A stretch of 64,000 nt of DNA from Bacteroides ovatus (lineage in GTDB: Bacteria; Bacteroidota; Bacteroidia; Bacteroidales; Bacteroidaceae). This document shows, piece by piece, positions 1 to 7,508 of this stretch. The number at the start of each line of letters is the position of its first letter. Position 1 is the stretch's first letter. The translations under genes were made by a program, and so were the position numbers. The stretch is taken from the NCBI RefSeq assembly GCF_001314995.1, contig NZ_CP012938.1:2356001-2420000 (forward strand), read 5' to 3'. The notes below the pieces were generated by a model. The model saw only the letters and a program-made list of their open reading frames with translations. It did not search any database and was not told the origin of the DNA.

Positions 1-507
1 TTGCATGGAAAACAGGGTACAGGAAAAACGACTTATATCCGCCACCTTATCAATCTTGGAAAAAAGAGAATGATCTATATGAGTGGAGACCTGGTAGATA
101 AACTTTCGGATCCGAGCTTTATCACTTTCATCCGCCAACAAAAGAATTCTATCTTCATCGTAGAGGATTGCGAAGAACTATTGTCAAGCCGCAACGGAGG
201 CAACCGTATGAATGCCGGCTTAGTCAACATACTGAATATTAGCGACGGGCTATTGAGCGATGAATTGTGTATCAAATTTATCTGCACCTTTAATGCTCCA
301 TTAAAAGATATCGACGAAGCATTGCTTAGAAAAGGACGTCTGGCTGCCCGATACGAGTTTAAAGACCTGACTACTGATAAGGTTAATCAACTAATCAAGG
401 AAGAAAGCCTGGATATTCCCGAACAGACACACCCCATGACACTGGCTGAAATCTATAATTACGAAGGAATGGATTTCTCCCAGGGAAGAAAACGGGTAGG
501 ATTCTAA
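1..507 (+). CDS. AAA-family ATPase, C-terminal part (cut by window edge)
   Basis: The gene begins left of the window, so only about 168 residues of its 3' end are visible. They form one AAA+ core: Walker A GKQGTGKTT at residues 3-11, Walker B IFIVEDCE at about 51-58, a sensor-1-like strand ending FICTFN at about 94-99, and an arginine-rich stretch (RKGRLAAR, 111-118) where arginine fingers sit in BCS1/ClpX-like ATPases. It presumably couples ATP hydrolysis to remodelling of a protein substrate. The N-terminal domain that would define that substrate is missing here. A symmetric hairpin terminator follows at 630-662. The AAA assignment is firm; the cellular role is unknown. Confidence 0.8.
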   Translation: MHGKQGTGKTTYIRHLINLGKKRMIYMSGDLVDKLSDPSFITFIRQQKNSIFIVEDCEELLSSRNGGNRMNAGLVNILNISDGLLSDELCIKFICTFNAPLKDIDEALLRKGRLAARYEFKDLTTDKVNQLIKEESLDIPEQTHPMTLAEIYNYEGMDFSQGRKRVGF

Positions 508-629
508 AGATATTCTCCGGAATAGAATTGCCAGAGAAAAAACAGGCAATTATTATTGTGGAATACAAGTATATAAATTTTATCTACATCCGGACACGAT
601 TCGACATTTTTATACGTTTATTATACGTT

Positions 630-662
630 AAAAGAGTTGCCCTATTATTGAGCAACTCTTTT
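630..662. terminator. Bidirectional hairpin terminator
   Basis: An 11-bp perfect inverted repeat, AAAAGAGTTGC and GCAACTCTTTT, has an 11-nt loop. The stem ends are A-rich on one side and T-rich on the other, so it can terminate both the upstream ATPase gene and the convergent winged-helix gene. Confidence 0.8.
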
Positions 663-770
663 AAATATAAAACTTCTTAAGTTCAAACTTAACTTGTGAT
701 ACCTTATACGGACATATTCTTACTTATAAGTTAACGGAACTTCAAAGATATTCACTCACAAAACCTGCTA

Positions 771-995
771 TTATCCAAAGCTGAAGGGAAAAGCGCTTTC
801 ATCAGATAAAGCAATTAATCCATTTTTCCGTTGGATACAAATTTTGTTCTCTCGTGCCAACCAACCGGCGGCCAATGCTGTACTTTCTACGCTTAGGTTT
901 AATCTTCTCGCCAATTCAGGTATTGAAATTTCACCAATTTCTTTCAGGGCATACCAGACCTTTCCGGCATTGTTCCCTACAATTGTTTTATCCAT
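771..995 (-). CDS. Small winged-helix protein (DUF2582-like)
   Basis: A 74-residue protein. Residues 5-65 read as a compact winged helix: helix 1 NNAGKVWYALKEIG, then a helix-turn-helix ISIPELARRLNLSVESTALAAGWLARE, then a wing KICIQRKNGLIALS. Single-domain proteins of this type are common in Bacteroidetes and are annotated as DUF2582 or 'winged helix-turn-helix domain-containing protein'. It probably binds DNA, but no target is evident. It stands alone, convergent with the ATPase gene on its left. Some members of this family may act in protein contacts rather than as classical repressors. Confidence 0.75.
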   Translation of the reverse strand: MDKTIVGNNAGKVWYALKEIGEISIPELARRLNLSVESTALAAGWLARENKICIQRKNGLIALSDESAFPFSFG

Positions 996-1274
996 GGCTA
1001 TTTTTATTAATAATTCGGTTACAATATAATCATTTTAATAATAGTTTATAACAAAACCGGCTTTTTTATTTTAGTTTTTGACATTATTTAAAACAAGAAA
1101 ATCAATTTCGCAATTAACGGTTAAAAATTTGGTCATGGTTCACACCATAACACCACTGTAAGGTACATTATATATCAAAATAAATTCTCAAAACAGGTAT
1201 AGGGCAACCATAGAAAGAAAATAGAAAGTTGACATTTCCGCAATATCGGACAAGTCATTTCGCTTTTTTACCAA

Positions 1275-1282
1275 TACCTTTG
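1275..1282 (+). promoter_or_regulatory. Promoter -7 box of the AraC/GyrI-like gene
   Basis: TACCTTTG matches the Bacteroides -7 consensus TAnnTTTG. A weak TTTCG lies 17 bp upstream. The box falls inside the longest open frame, so transcription starts near 1290 and the ATG at 1307 is the real start. Confidence 0.65.
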
Positions 1283-1306
1283 CGAAGTGAAATACCAAAA
1301 TTAGTT

Positions 1307-2164
1307 ATGCAACAGAAAAAAACAACGAAAGAGGAATATCAAAAGTGCGTAAATGTTGTAGTGGAATACATCATCCAACATTTAGGAGAAGATATTGATT
1401 TAAAATCTCTGGCCAGAATTTCAAACTTTTCTCCTTTTTACTTTCACCGGATCATGAAAGCTTTTCTCGGTGAACCGATTGGTACGTTTATTGTCCGGAC
1501 GCGGACAGAAGCTGCCGCACGCCTACTCCGCTACTCGGATATTCCGATTGCTGACATCGCCTACCGGATTGGTTACGCATCCCCTTCTTCATTATCGAAA
1601 GTGTTCAAGCAATTTTATGGCATTTCACCTTTAGAATATAGAAACAATAAAAACTTTGTAATTATGAAACCAGCGATTATCAGGCCAGACCTGGAACTAA
1701 AAAAAGAGATCAGAAATGTCTCCGAACGGAATGTGATTTATATCCGCCTTACAGGCGACTACAAACTGAATGATTACGGTGGCACTTGGGGCCGTTTATT
1801 CCAATTCATCAAAGAACAAAAACTGCCGATGGGAGATTTCAGCCCGCTTTGCATCTACCACGATGATCCGAAAGTGACGCCAGCCGAGAAACTGCGTACA
1901 GACGTATGCATGGTAATGCCTGTAAAGGTTGCCCCCAAAAGTGATGTGGGATTCAAGGTTATCCCAGCCGGACGTTATGCTATTTTCCTTTATAAAGGCC
2001 CGTATGACAATCTGCAAGCTGTGTACGATACGATTTACGGAAAGTATCTGCCCGAAATGGAATGTACGATACGTGATGAAGCCAGTGCTGAACGCTATCT
2101 GAACAATCCATGTGACACTCCCCCCGAAGAGTTGTTGACGGAGATCTATATTCCGGTAGAATAA
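1307..2164 (+). CDS. AraC-family regulator with GyrI-like effector-binding domain
   Basis: 285 residues from the ATG at 1307. An upstream in-frame ATG at 1229 is rejected because the promoter box lies between the two. The N-terminal ~105 residues form a two-HTH AraC DNA-binding domain (HLGEDIDLKSLARISNFSPFYFHRIMKAF, then PIADIAYRIGYASPSSLSKVFKQFYGISPLEYR). From about residue 130 comes a GyrI-like/SOUL-type ligand pocket (KVIPAGRYAIFLYKGPYDNLQAVYDTIY). Proteins with this order, such as Rob and SoxS-like multidrug regulators, bind hydrophobic or cationic compounds and activate stress or efflux genes. No efflux gene is adjacent, so the target may lie elsewhere. Confidence 0.88.
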   Translation: MQQKKTTKEEYQKCVNVVVEYIIQHLGEDIDLKSLARISNFSPFYFHRIMKAFLGEPIGTFIVRTRTEAAARLLRYSDIPIADIAYRIGYASPSSLSKVFKQFYGISPLEYRNNKNFVIMKPAIIRPDLELKKEIRNVSERNVIYIRLTGDYKLNDYGGTWGRLFQFIKEQKLPMGDFSPLCIYHDDPKVTPAEKLRTDVCMVMPVKVAPKSDVGFKVIPAGRYAIFLYKGPYDNLQAVYDTIYGKYLPEMECTIRDEASAERYLNNPCDTPPEELLTEIYIPVE

Positions 2165-2182
2165 TCCGGATAAGGGGACGAA

Positions 2183-2214
2183 GGAACAGCAGTCACTTCC
2201 AGACAGGCTGTTCC
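2183..2214. terminator. Hairpin between convergent genes
   Basis: GGAACAGC and GCTGTTCC form an 8-bp stem with a 16-nt loop in the 64-bp gap between the convergent AraC and VOC genes. It is probably a bidirectional terminator, although the U-tract on the + strand is interrupted by cytosines. Confidence 0.6.
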
Positions 2215-2228
2215 CTCTTCCCTACCTG

Positions 2229-2600
2229 TTATTTTTCAGCATAGACGCCAATCCTGTTTCCTTCACTATCCGTGAATACGGCAAACCATCCTTTATCGTC
2301 TGCCTCAATCTTTGTTTTGGGAATGACAACTTTCCCTCCTTTCAGAAGCACTTTTTCCAACGTTTGTTCAATATCCTCACAGTTGAAATGGATAAGTACG
2401 CCATGCGTTGAAGGAAGAAAGTCGAAATTTGAAGCATAAGAAATAGCACCGACGGTTTCACCTTCTTCCGTGAAACAAGCCATTTTCTCTGTTTCACATT
2501 CAAAAGTCGGAAGTTGCACACCCAACACAGTTTCGTAAAAATCGACAGCCCGACGGAAATCGGTAGCAGGAATCTCAAAAAATGCAATTAATTTTTTCAT
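2229..2600 (-). CDS. VOC (glyoxalase/bleomycin-resistance fold) protein
   Basis: 123 residues forming two betaalphabetabetabeta modules of the vicinal oxygen chelate fold: FFEIPATDFRRAVDFYETVLGVQL at the N-terminus and LIHFNCEDIEQTLEKVLLKGGKVV in the second half. The C-terminal GWFAVFTDSEGNRIGVY motif contains the usual metal-site Glu/Gly-Asn region. Close relatives are annotated only as VOC family proteins, and the substrate cannot be predicted. A -7 box on the minus strand (CAAAAGTA read on +, 2647-2654) lies 47 bp upstream. The gene is followed by a convergent AraC regulator. Confidence 0.85.
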   Translation of the reverse strand: MKKLIAFFEIPATDFRRAVDFYETVLGVQLPTFECETEKMACFTEEGETVGAISYASNFDFLPSTHGVLIHFNCEDIEQTLEKVLLKGGKVVIPKTKIEADDKGWFAVFTDSEGNRIGVYAEK

Positions 2601-2646
2601 CTCGTTTCTTTTTTATGGTTACTACTAAGCCTTTGCAAAGACATTG

Positions 2647-2654
2647 CAAAAGTA
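2647..2654 (-). promoter_or_regulatory. Promoter -7 box of the VOC gene
   Basis: Read on the minus strand it is TACTTTTG, a full match to TAnnTTTG, 47 bp upstream of the VOC start codon. No convincing -33 TTTG at the usual spacing. Confidence 0.55.
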
Positions 2655-2694
2655 GGGTAACACGAGGAAGCCCGATAGGAAAAAAGAGACATCT

Positions 2695-3498
2695 TTAGAG
2701 TTCAGAGAAATAATCGGAATAAGGGGCGCATACAGAAAGATACTCCGCAGGGGTATAACCGGAAAAGAGTTTGAATTCCTTTATCATGTGAGACTGATCG
2801 GAAAAGCCACATTCATAAGCCACTTGTACAAAAGGAATCGTAGCATCCTGTTGCAGCATGGATAACGCCCGTTGCATACGGATAATACGAATAAATTCCT
2901 TGGGAGTAGTGCCAACATAATCGGCAAAGATACGCCCAAACTGCTTACTGCTCAAACAGGCTGTTTCCGACAAATGAGAAATATTGATTTGCGGCCGGAG
3001 GTTTATTTCATGAAAGACAGCAGACATCCGCTTGAGATTATACTCGGGAAGAGTGTATAAACGACGAAGAAAAAACTGCTCTATCAACCGAATACAAACT
3101 GCATTATCAGAAGTATCCGTGACCTGTTTCACTAAATCCGACAGTTCTACATCTTCCATCGCATCGATATCTACAGTCTGCCCACGGAACAAATGACTGG
3201 GTATATGAAACAATGCTTTTACCGCATAAGGTTGAAAAACAACAGTAATCATCTCTATCCTGCCTGTAGACATCACATCCGAGAAACCGACCGATTGTCC
3301 GGAAATAAAGGATTGGGGTTGCAGCTCCGACTCGCCCAACAAAAGAAGTTGTTTCCCTTTATGGAATACCAGTTGCATGCAGCCAATAGGCAGAGTCCGT
3401 TCGGAGACAGGAGCTATTGAGTCGTCTTGCAATATCCAGTAATGCCGTATATAGGGAGCCAGTGCAAAACAGGGTTTTATCAGTTGAAATGATTGCAT
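2695..3498 (-). CDS. AraC-family regulator with DUF6597-type sensor domain
   Basis: 267 residues. The N-terminal ~110 residues (LAPYIRHYWILQDD, then RTLPIGCMQLVFHKG) match the small beta-rich DUF6597 domain of AraC regulators of the PF20240 type. The C-terminal ~100 residues are an AraC HTH pair (INISHLSETACLSSKQFGRIFADYVGTTPKEFIRIIRMQRAL and PFVQVAYECGFSDQSHMIKEFKLFSGYTPAEYL). It probably activates a nearby or unlinked gene in response to a small ligand. The VOC gene on the same strand downstream has its own promoter. A -7 box sits at 3530-3537. Confidence 0.87.
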   Translation of the reverse strand: MQSFQLIKPCFALAPYIRHYWILQDDSIAPVSERTLPIGCMQLVFHKGKQLLLLGESELQPQSFISGQSVGFSDVMSTGRIEMITVVFQPYAVKALFHIPSHLFRGQTVDIDAMEDVELSDLVKQVTDTSDNAVCIRLIEQFFLRRLYTLPEYNLKRMSAVFHEINLRPQINISHLSETACLSSKQFGRIFADYVGTTPKEFIRIIRMQRALSMLQQDATIPFVQVAYECGFSDQSHMIKEFKLFSGYTPAEYLSVCAPYSDYFSEL

Positions 3499-3529
3499 AT
3501 AACAAAGATATTATTTCTTAATCCAAATG

Positions 3530-3537
3530 CAAAAGTA
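3530..3537 (-). promoter_or_regulatory. Promoter -7 box of the DUF6597 AraC gene
   Basis: TACTTTTG on the minus strand, 31 bp upstream of the start codon. A second match, TATCTTTG, lies at 3503-3510 but is too close to the ATG to leave a normal leader. Confidence 0.5.
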
Positions 3538-3649
3538 AAACTCCTGTTTAAAAGGGGATAGTAAAAAAAGGACTTCTTTACTTAATTAAAAAAGCATCCC
3601 CTGCTTGAAGAAGCATGATTGCAACTCATTCAAACAGAGGAAGAATTCT

Positions 3650-4519
3650 TTAGATAACGGAAAGTCCATATTCGTAGGCTTCCGACATCGCATTGTAATC
3701 TGCATCGGAATATGCGCCTTTATCTCTTGCTTTCTGCATATCTTTCATAAACGATTCCACAGAAGACAGGAAGCTATAATAATTCTTTTGCTCTTCATCA
3801 TAGCCTGTGACAGCAGGAAGTTTCTTTGCAGCTTCGAGTTCTTTCTTCAATTCTGCCATCTTCACATCAATGCGAGCACCCTCCAGTACATGTTTGCGGG
3901 AATAAAGATTCATTATGCTTTGCACAGTGCCGGACATCTTACGCATAGCCATGATTTGATCTTTCAACGGTTCGTCGGCAAGAAGTTCTTTTTCAGCCTG
4001 TTCCGTGAGAGGGCTTAGAATATCAAAAATCACTTGTTTATATTCGGACATTTCTACACTTAGCCGATAGTTTTCATCCAAGAGTTTGCCAGCCTTGGCT
4101 GTCTCTTTGGCCTGCTTGTAAGAGAGAAACTTATTAAAATTATCATAGAATTGCGCCCGTGCACTGAAAAGTCCTCTATAACTCTGCTTCAGATTCTGAC
4201 GGACTTGTATATTAAAGTAATCTCCCGGATCCATCAATTCCGCAGTGTCTCTGGCAGATACTTCAGGCGGTGCTATCGGAGATACTTCAGGAACTTTTCC
4301 TGTCTGTTCCATATATCCCAAGACCGCATTTACGTCTTTTGCATTAGCTACATGCCTCAACACGATGAGCGATGTATGATAATAGTTTATCACTTTACTG
4401 GCATTATCCAATTCCTCCGGAGTGACGGAGGACGCAGCCTGTTTCTTGTTTCCTCCCGAACAGGAAACCAATAAGAAAGCACCTATCAGTGCTCCAAACA
4501 ATAAGATATTCTTCTTCAT
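3650..4519 (-). CDS. DUF3829-family lipoprotein
   Basis: 289 residues with a lipoprotein signal (MKKNILLFGALIGAFLLVSC, lipidated Cys20). The mature part is almost wholly alpha-helical: ITPEELDNASKVINYYHTSL opens the DUF3829 (YiiG-like) domain, and several charged helices follow. It is predicted to sit in the periplasm or the outer-membrane leaflet. The family has no known activity. The gene stands alone between an AraC regulator on the same strand and a divergent cupin gene. The C-terminal stretch ARDKGAYSDADYNAMSEAYEYGLSV keeps the helical pattern, so the protein appears complete. Confidence 0.8.
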   Translation of the reverse strand: MKKNILLFGALIGAFLLVSCSGGNKKQAASSVTPEELDNASKVINYYHTSLIVLRHVANAKDVNAVLGYMEQTGKVPEVSPIAPPEVSARDTAELMDPGDYFNIQVRQNLKQSYRGLFSARAQFYDNFNKFLSYKQAKETAKAGKLLDENYRLSVEMSEYKQVIFDILSPLTEQAEKELLADEPLKDQIMAMRKMSGTVQSIMNLYSRKHVLEGARIDVKMAELKKELEAAKKLPAVTGYDEEQKNYYSFLSSVESFMKDMQKARDKGAYSDADYNAMSEAYEYGLSVI

Positions 4520-4641
4520 AATAATGGTTAGTTTATTGAGTCTTTCGTACTATAACAATAAAAATCGTTTTTTGTTATAGACAAACAATGCATATTCGAA
4601 AAGTGTTCTCTATATGATATTAACTTAAAAATAAAACAAAT

Positions 4642-4968
4642 ATGGAACAATCATTTCAAAAAGGAGTTGTGCTCCATTTGGCTTCTCTCATTGAATATAC
4701 TGAAGGAGGCGTTATCAGCAAACAGTTAATCAAAAGTCCGGCAGGAAATATCACTTTATTTTCTTTTGATAAAGGAGAAGGGTTAAGCGAACATCGTGCC
4801 CCGTTTGATGCGCTCGTGCAGGTATTGGAAGGGGTAGTGAATATTACTGTAAACGGAACTCTGTTCACCGTAAAAGCAGGAGAAAGTATCGTATTTCCGG
4901 CGAATGCGCCGCATGCCCTTACAGCAGTGGAGAGATTTAAGATGCTGTTGACTATGATTAAGGAATAA
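4642..4968 (+). CDS. Small cupin-domain protein
   Basis: 108 residues covering a single conserved beta-barrel cupin. Motif 1 is seen as LSEHRAPFDALVQVLEGVVNITVNG (about 49-73, with the metal-type His in SEHRAP) and motif 2 as VKAGESIVFPANAPHALTAVERFKMLL (about 77-103, with His in PHAL). Such stand-alone cupins bind a metal and are often called cupin 2 proteins; the ligand is unknown. The gene is divergent from the DUF3829 lipoprotein gene. Its 3' end is met head-on by the minus-strand sRNA-like unit at 4990-5095. Confidence 0.85.
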   Translation: MEQSFQKGVVLHLASLIEYTEGGVISKQLIKSPAGNITLFSFDKGEGLSEHRAPFDALVQVLEGVVNITVNGTLFTVKAGESIVFPANAPHALTAVERFKMLLTMIKE

Positions 4969-4989
4969 ACAATCATAGTGTATAAAAAC

Positions 4990-5058
4990 AAAAAATGGCT
5001 ACTCATCACGAGCAACCAATCTTTTGTTAACCTTAAATCTAATACTTATGAAAAAAAC
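4990..5058 (-). ncRNA. Candidate small RNA, copy 1 (minus strand)
   Basis: The predicted transcript starts near 5058 and ends at a terminator: stem GGTTGCTC/GAGTAGCC (positions 5017-5010 and 5004-4997) with a 5-nt loop, then a run of Ts. The body is AT-rich, contains GATTTAAGGTTAAC and is nearly identical to copy 2 at 6251-6316. The two terminator stems differ at several paired positions and every change keeps pairing, which supports an RNA under selection. Length is about 65-70 nt. No ORF of note. Multi-copy paralogous sRNA families have been reported in B. thetaiotaomicron, but I cannot confirm identity with one. Confidence 0.7.
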
Positions 5059-5064
5059 ACTGTA

Positions 5065-5095
5065 CAAAGGTACCATATTTCAGGTAAATAGCAAA
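5065..5095 (-). promoter_or_regulatory. Consensus promoter of sRNA copy 1
   Basis: On the minus strand: -33 TTTG (5095-5092), a 19-bp spacer, then -7 TACCTTTG (5072-5065). This is a full match to the Bacteroides housekeeping promoter. Three TTAA-type elements lie upstream at 5130, 5151 and 5173, about 21-22 bp apart. Confidence 0.8.
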
Positions 5096-5129
5096 TTTTA
5101 GAGCCTAAACAGCCCATATTATAACAGGG

Positions 5130-5185
5130 TTTAATACTCTGGGAAGCGCATTAACATTTCAGACTTCACACGTTAACATTTAACA
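5130..5185 (-). promoter_or_regulatory. Phased TTAA-element array upstream of sRNA copy 1
   Basis: Elements TTTAATA (5130), TTAACA (5151) and TTAACATTTAACA (5173-5185, itself a double TTAACA-type motif) start 38, 59 and 81 bp from the -33 CAAA edge. Copy 2 has the same elements at exactly the same offsets, while the sequence between them differs. The two-turn spacing suggests binding sites on one face of the DNA. Confidence 0.5.
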
Positions 5186-5280
5186 TATTCATTCACACAA
5201 GTTACTTCTTGGGTAAGTAAGAATACAAAAAAGAGGGAATCATTGAAACAACATCGTCTTTTTTTTTGTAACTTTGAACT

Positions 5281-6219
5281 ATGATAATCAGTGCCAGCCG
5301 CCGGACAGATATTCCGGCATTCTATTCCCAGTGGTTTTTCAACCGGATTAAAGAAGGATATGTATTAGTGCCCAATCCATATCATCCGAAAATGATTAGC
5401 AAGATCTCTCTATCTCCTGCTGTAGTAGATTGCTTTGTTTTCTGGACCAAGAACCCGGCACCTATGCTCAACCAACTGGAGAAATTGCAGGATTACAACT
5501 ATTACTTCCAATTTACACTTAACCCCTACGGAGAAAAGCTGGAAAATCATTTGCCCTCCATCAATAAACGAATGGATACCTTTAAAAAGCTGGCTGATAA
5601 AATCGGCAGGGAAAGGGTGATCTGGAGATATGATCCGATACTGACAAACGAGGAATACAATGTTTCTTTCCACCAGGAAGCATTTGCCCGGATTGCCGAC
5701 GAACTCAAAGACCACACTGCCAAATGTATGCTGGGATTCATAGATCATTACCAGCATATCCGGAACTCTGTACGGTTATTCAACATCCATCCGCTGACTC
5801 AAGAGGAAATAGAAGAAATGGCTGTCTCCTTTAAAAAAACAATCGACGTTTATCCCGACATACAGCTGGATACTTGTACTGTAAAAGTGGATTTAAGACA
5901 TTTAGGTATTCCGAGCGGCCTGTGTATTGATAAGGATCTGATAGAAAAGATCATCGGTTATCCTATCCTCGCCCAAAAGGATAAAAACCAGCGTAACATC
6001 TGCAACTGCATTGAAAGCATTGATATCGGAACTTATGAAAGTTGCCTGAACGGATGTATTTATTGTTATGCCATCAAAGGCAATTATAACACGGCAGTAT
6101 ATAATAGGAGAAAACATGATAAAAACTCACCGCTACTCATCGGCCATTTATCCGAAGATGATATCGTAAAGGAACGGGAGATGAAAAGCCTGCGGGATAA
6201 CCAATATTCGTTGTTTTAA
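5281..6219 (+). CDS. DUF1848 protein with C-terminal CX3CX2C cluster
   Basis: 312 residues. The N-terminus MIISASRRTDIPAFYSQWFFNRI and the segment CFVFWTKNPAPM are signatures of DUF1848. Near the C-terminus, at about residues 241-261, are CNCIESIDIG and then CLNGCIYCYA, i.e. CX3CX2C. This is the spacing of the radical-SAM [4Fe-4S] ligands, but it lies at the far end of the chain instead of the start. The upstream part could supply a partial TIM barrel (FCFVFWTKNP, YYFQFTLN, VIWRYDPI, CMLGFIDHY strands). Predicted to be a cytoplasmic iron-sulfur enzyme of unknown reaction. It sits between two copies of a minus-strand sRNA-like unit. Confidence 0.85.
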   Translation: MIISASRRTDIPAFYSQWFFNRIKEGYVLVPNPYHPKMISKISLSPAVVDCFVFWTKNPAPMLNQLEKLQDYNYYFQFTLNPYGEKLENHLPSINKRMDTFKKLADKIGRERVIWRYDPILTNEEYNVSFHQEAFARIADELKDHTAKCMLGFIDHYQHIRNSVRLFNIHPLTQEEIEEMAVSFKKTIDVYPDIQLDTCTVKVDLRHLGIPSGLCIDKDLIEKIIGYPILAQKDKNQRNICNCIESIDIGTYESCLNGCIYCYAIKGNYNTAVYNRRKHDKNSPLLIGHLSEDDIVKEREMKSLRDNQYSLF

Positions 6220-6250
6220 TCTCTTCGGTCTGCAGTTGACTTACAGGCAT

Positions 6251-6316
6251 AAAAAAAGGCTATCTATCCCAGACAGCCAATCTTTTGTTAACCTTAAATC
6301 TAATACTATGAAAAAC
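6251..6316 (-). ncRNA. Candidate small RNA, copy 2 (minus strand)
   Basis: Second copy of the unit at 4990-5058. The terminator stem is GGCTGTCT/AGATAGCC (6278-6271 and 6265-6258) with loop GGGAT, followed by seven Ts. Relative to copy 1, positions 6, 7 and 8 of the stem change together with their partners (C-G to T-A, T-A to C-G, C-G to T-A). The body keeps the GATTTAAGGTTAAC core. Transcription should start near 6316. It ends just beyond the DUF1848 stop codon, so it runs antisense toward that gene's 3' end. Confidence 0.7.
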
Positions 6317-6322
6317 ACAGTA

Positions 6323-6353
6323 CAAAGATACGTACTTTTCGGTTATCTCCAAA
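6323..6353 (-). promoter_or_regulatory. Consensus promoter of sRNA copy 2
   Basis: On the minus strand: TTTG (6353-6350), a 19-bp spacer and TATCTTTG (6330-6323), a full consensus match. TTAA-type elements follow at 6388, 6409 and 6431-6443, at the same offsets (38, 59 and 81 bp) as in copy 1. Confidence 0.8.
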
Positions 6354-6591
6354 TTTTGAGGCCAAAGCAGCGTATCTTATAACATGGTTTAATAGAATCA
6401 GAGCCGTATTAACAAATGAGTGGGCAGGCATTAACATTTAACAGTTTTCTTAAATAATCAGAGCGTAAAACTGGAAAAGATGCAAAAGTTTTCGAATCGA
6501 ACACCTTATCTTATTAAAGAGAGTTTATAAGGGCTAACAAATTCCTCTGCCAGCTGTTTCTAATAGAAGGTAATCATCAAATTCCCATTAT

Positions 6592-7371
6592 ATGAACAGA
6601 TTCGAAAATAAAGTAGTTGTCATCACCGGTGCCGCCGGTGGTATCGGCGAAGCAACCACACGCCGCATTGTCTCCGAAGGAGGCAAAGTAGTCATCGCTG
6701 ACCATTCCGAGAAAAGAGCGGAGCAGCTTGCCAACGAACTCACGCACGCAGGGGCTGACGTGCGTCATGTCTATTTCTCCGCCACCGAACTCCAGAGTTG
6801 CAAAGAGTTGATTGATTTTTCCATGAATGAATATCAAAGAATAGACGTACTGATTAATAATGTAGGAGGAACTGATCCCAAACGTGACCTTAGCATCGAA
6901 AAGCTGGACATCAACTACTTTGACGAAGCATTCCATCTGAATCTCTGCTGCACGATGTATCTTTCCCAACAGGTCATTCCTATCATGACTGCCAATGGTG
7001 GTGGGAACATTGTCAACGTAGCTTCCATAAGCGGACTTACGGCTGATGCCAACGGTACTTTATACGGCGCCAGCAAAGCGGGTGTCATCAACCTGACGAA
7101 ATATATCGCTACTCAAATGGGAAAGAAAAACATCCGTTGCAACGCCGTAGCTCCGGGACTGGTACTTACTCCCGCTGCATTGGACAACCTGAATGAGGAT
7201 GTACGTAATATCTTCCTCGGTCAATGTGCCACTCCTTATCTGGGAGAACCGGAGGATGTTGCAGCTACCATCGCTTTTCTGGCTTCGAACGATGCCAGAT
7301 ACATCACTGGACAAACGATTGTGGTGGATGGCGGACTGACCGTTCATAATCCGACAGTGGCGTTATCATAA
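6592..7371 (+). CDS. SDR-family NAD(P)-dependent oxidoreductase
   Basis: 259 residues, the usual length of a classical short-chain dehydrogenase. Visible motifs: the glycine-rich cofactor loop TGAAGGIG (about 13-20), NNVGG in place of NNAG (about 88-92), the catalytic Ser in VASISG (about 143), YGASK (Tyr-X3-Lys, about 156-160), and the C-terminal [14 protein letters not shown]. The reaction is NAD(P)-linked oxidation or reduction of a hydroxyl/keto group; the substrate is unclear. FabG-like enzymes share this pattern, but no fatty-acid genes are nearby. A TetR gene follows 137 bp downstream on the same strand with its own promoter. Confidence 0.88.
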   Translation: MNRFENKVVVITGAAGGIGEATTRRIVSEGGKVVIADHSEKRAEQLANELTHAGADVRHVYFSATELQSCKELIDFSMNEYQRIDVLINNVGGTDPKRDLSIEKLDINYFDEAFHLNLCCTMYLSQQVIPIMTANGGGNIVNVASISGLTADANGTLYGASKAGVINLTKYIATQMGKKNIRCNAVAPGLVLTPAALDNLNEDVRNIFLGQCATPYLGEPEDVAATIAFLASNDARYITGQTIVVDGGLTVHNPTVALS

Positions 7372-7448
7372 AACGACCGGATAACGTATTATCGGTAAAG
7401 ATGATAGGCTATTAACCGGCAACCATTACAAAAAATAATCTCTTTTTC

Positions 7449-7489
7449 CTTGATGTTACCGATAGGAAACATATCTTTGTGACCAGTCA
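7449..7489 (+). promoter_or_regulatory. Promoter and possible operator of the TetR gene
   Basis: CTTG (7449-7452), a 19-bp spacer and TATCTTTG (7472-7479) form a near-consensus promoter. The 10-bp palindrome TGACCAGTCA (7480-7489) sits directly over the predicted start site, a suitable place for TetR autorepression. Confidence 0.6.
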
Positions 7490-7508
7490 GTAACAAAAGT
7501 ATCAAAGT

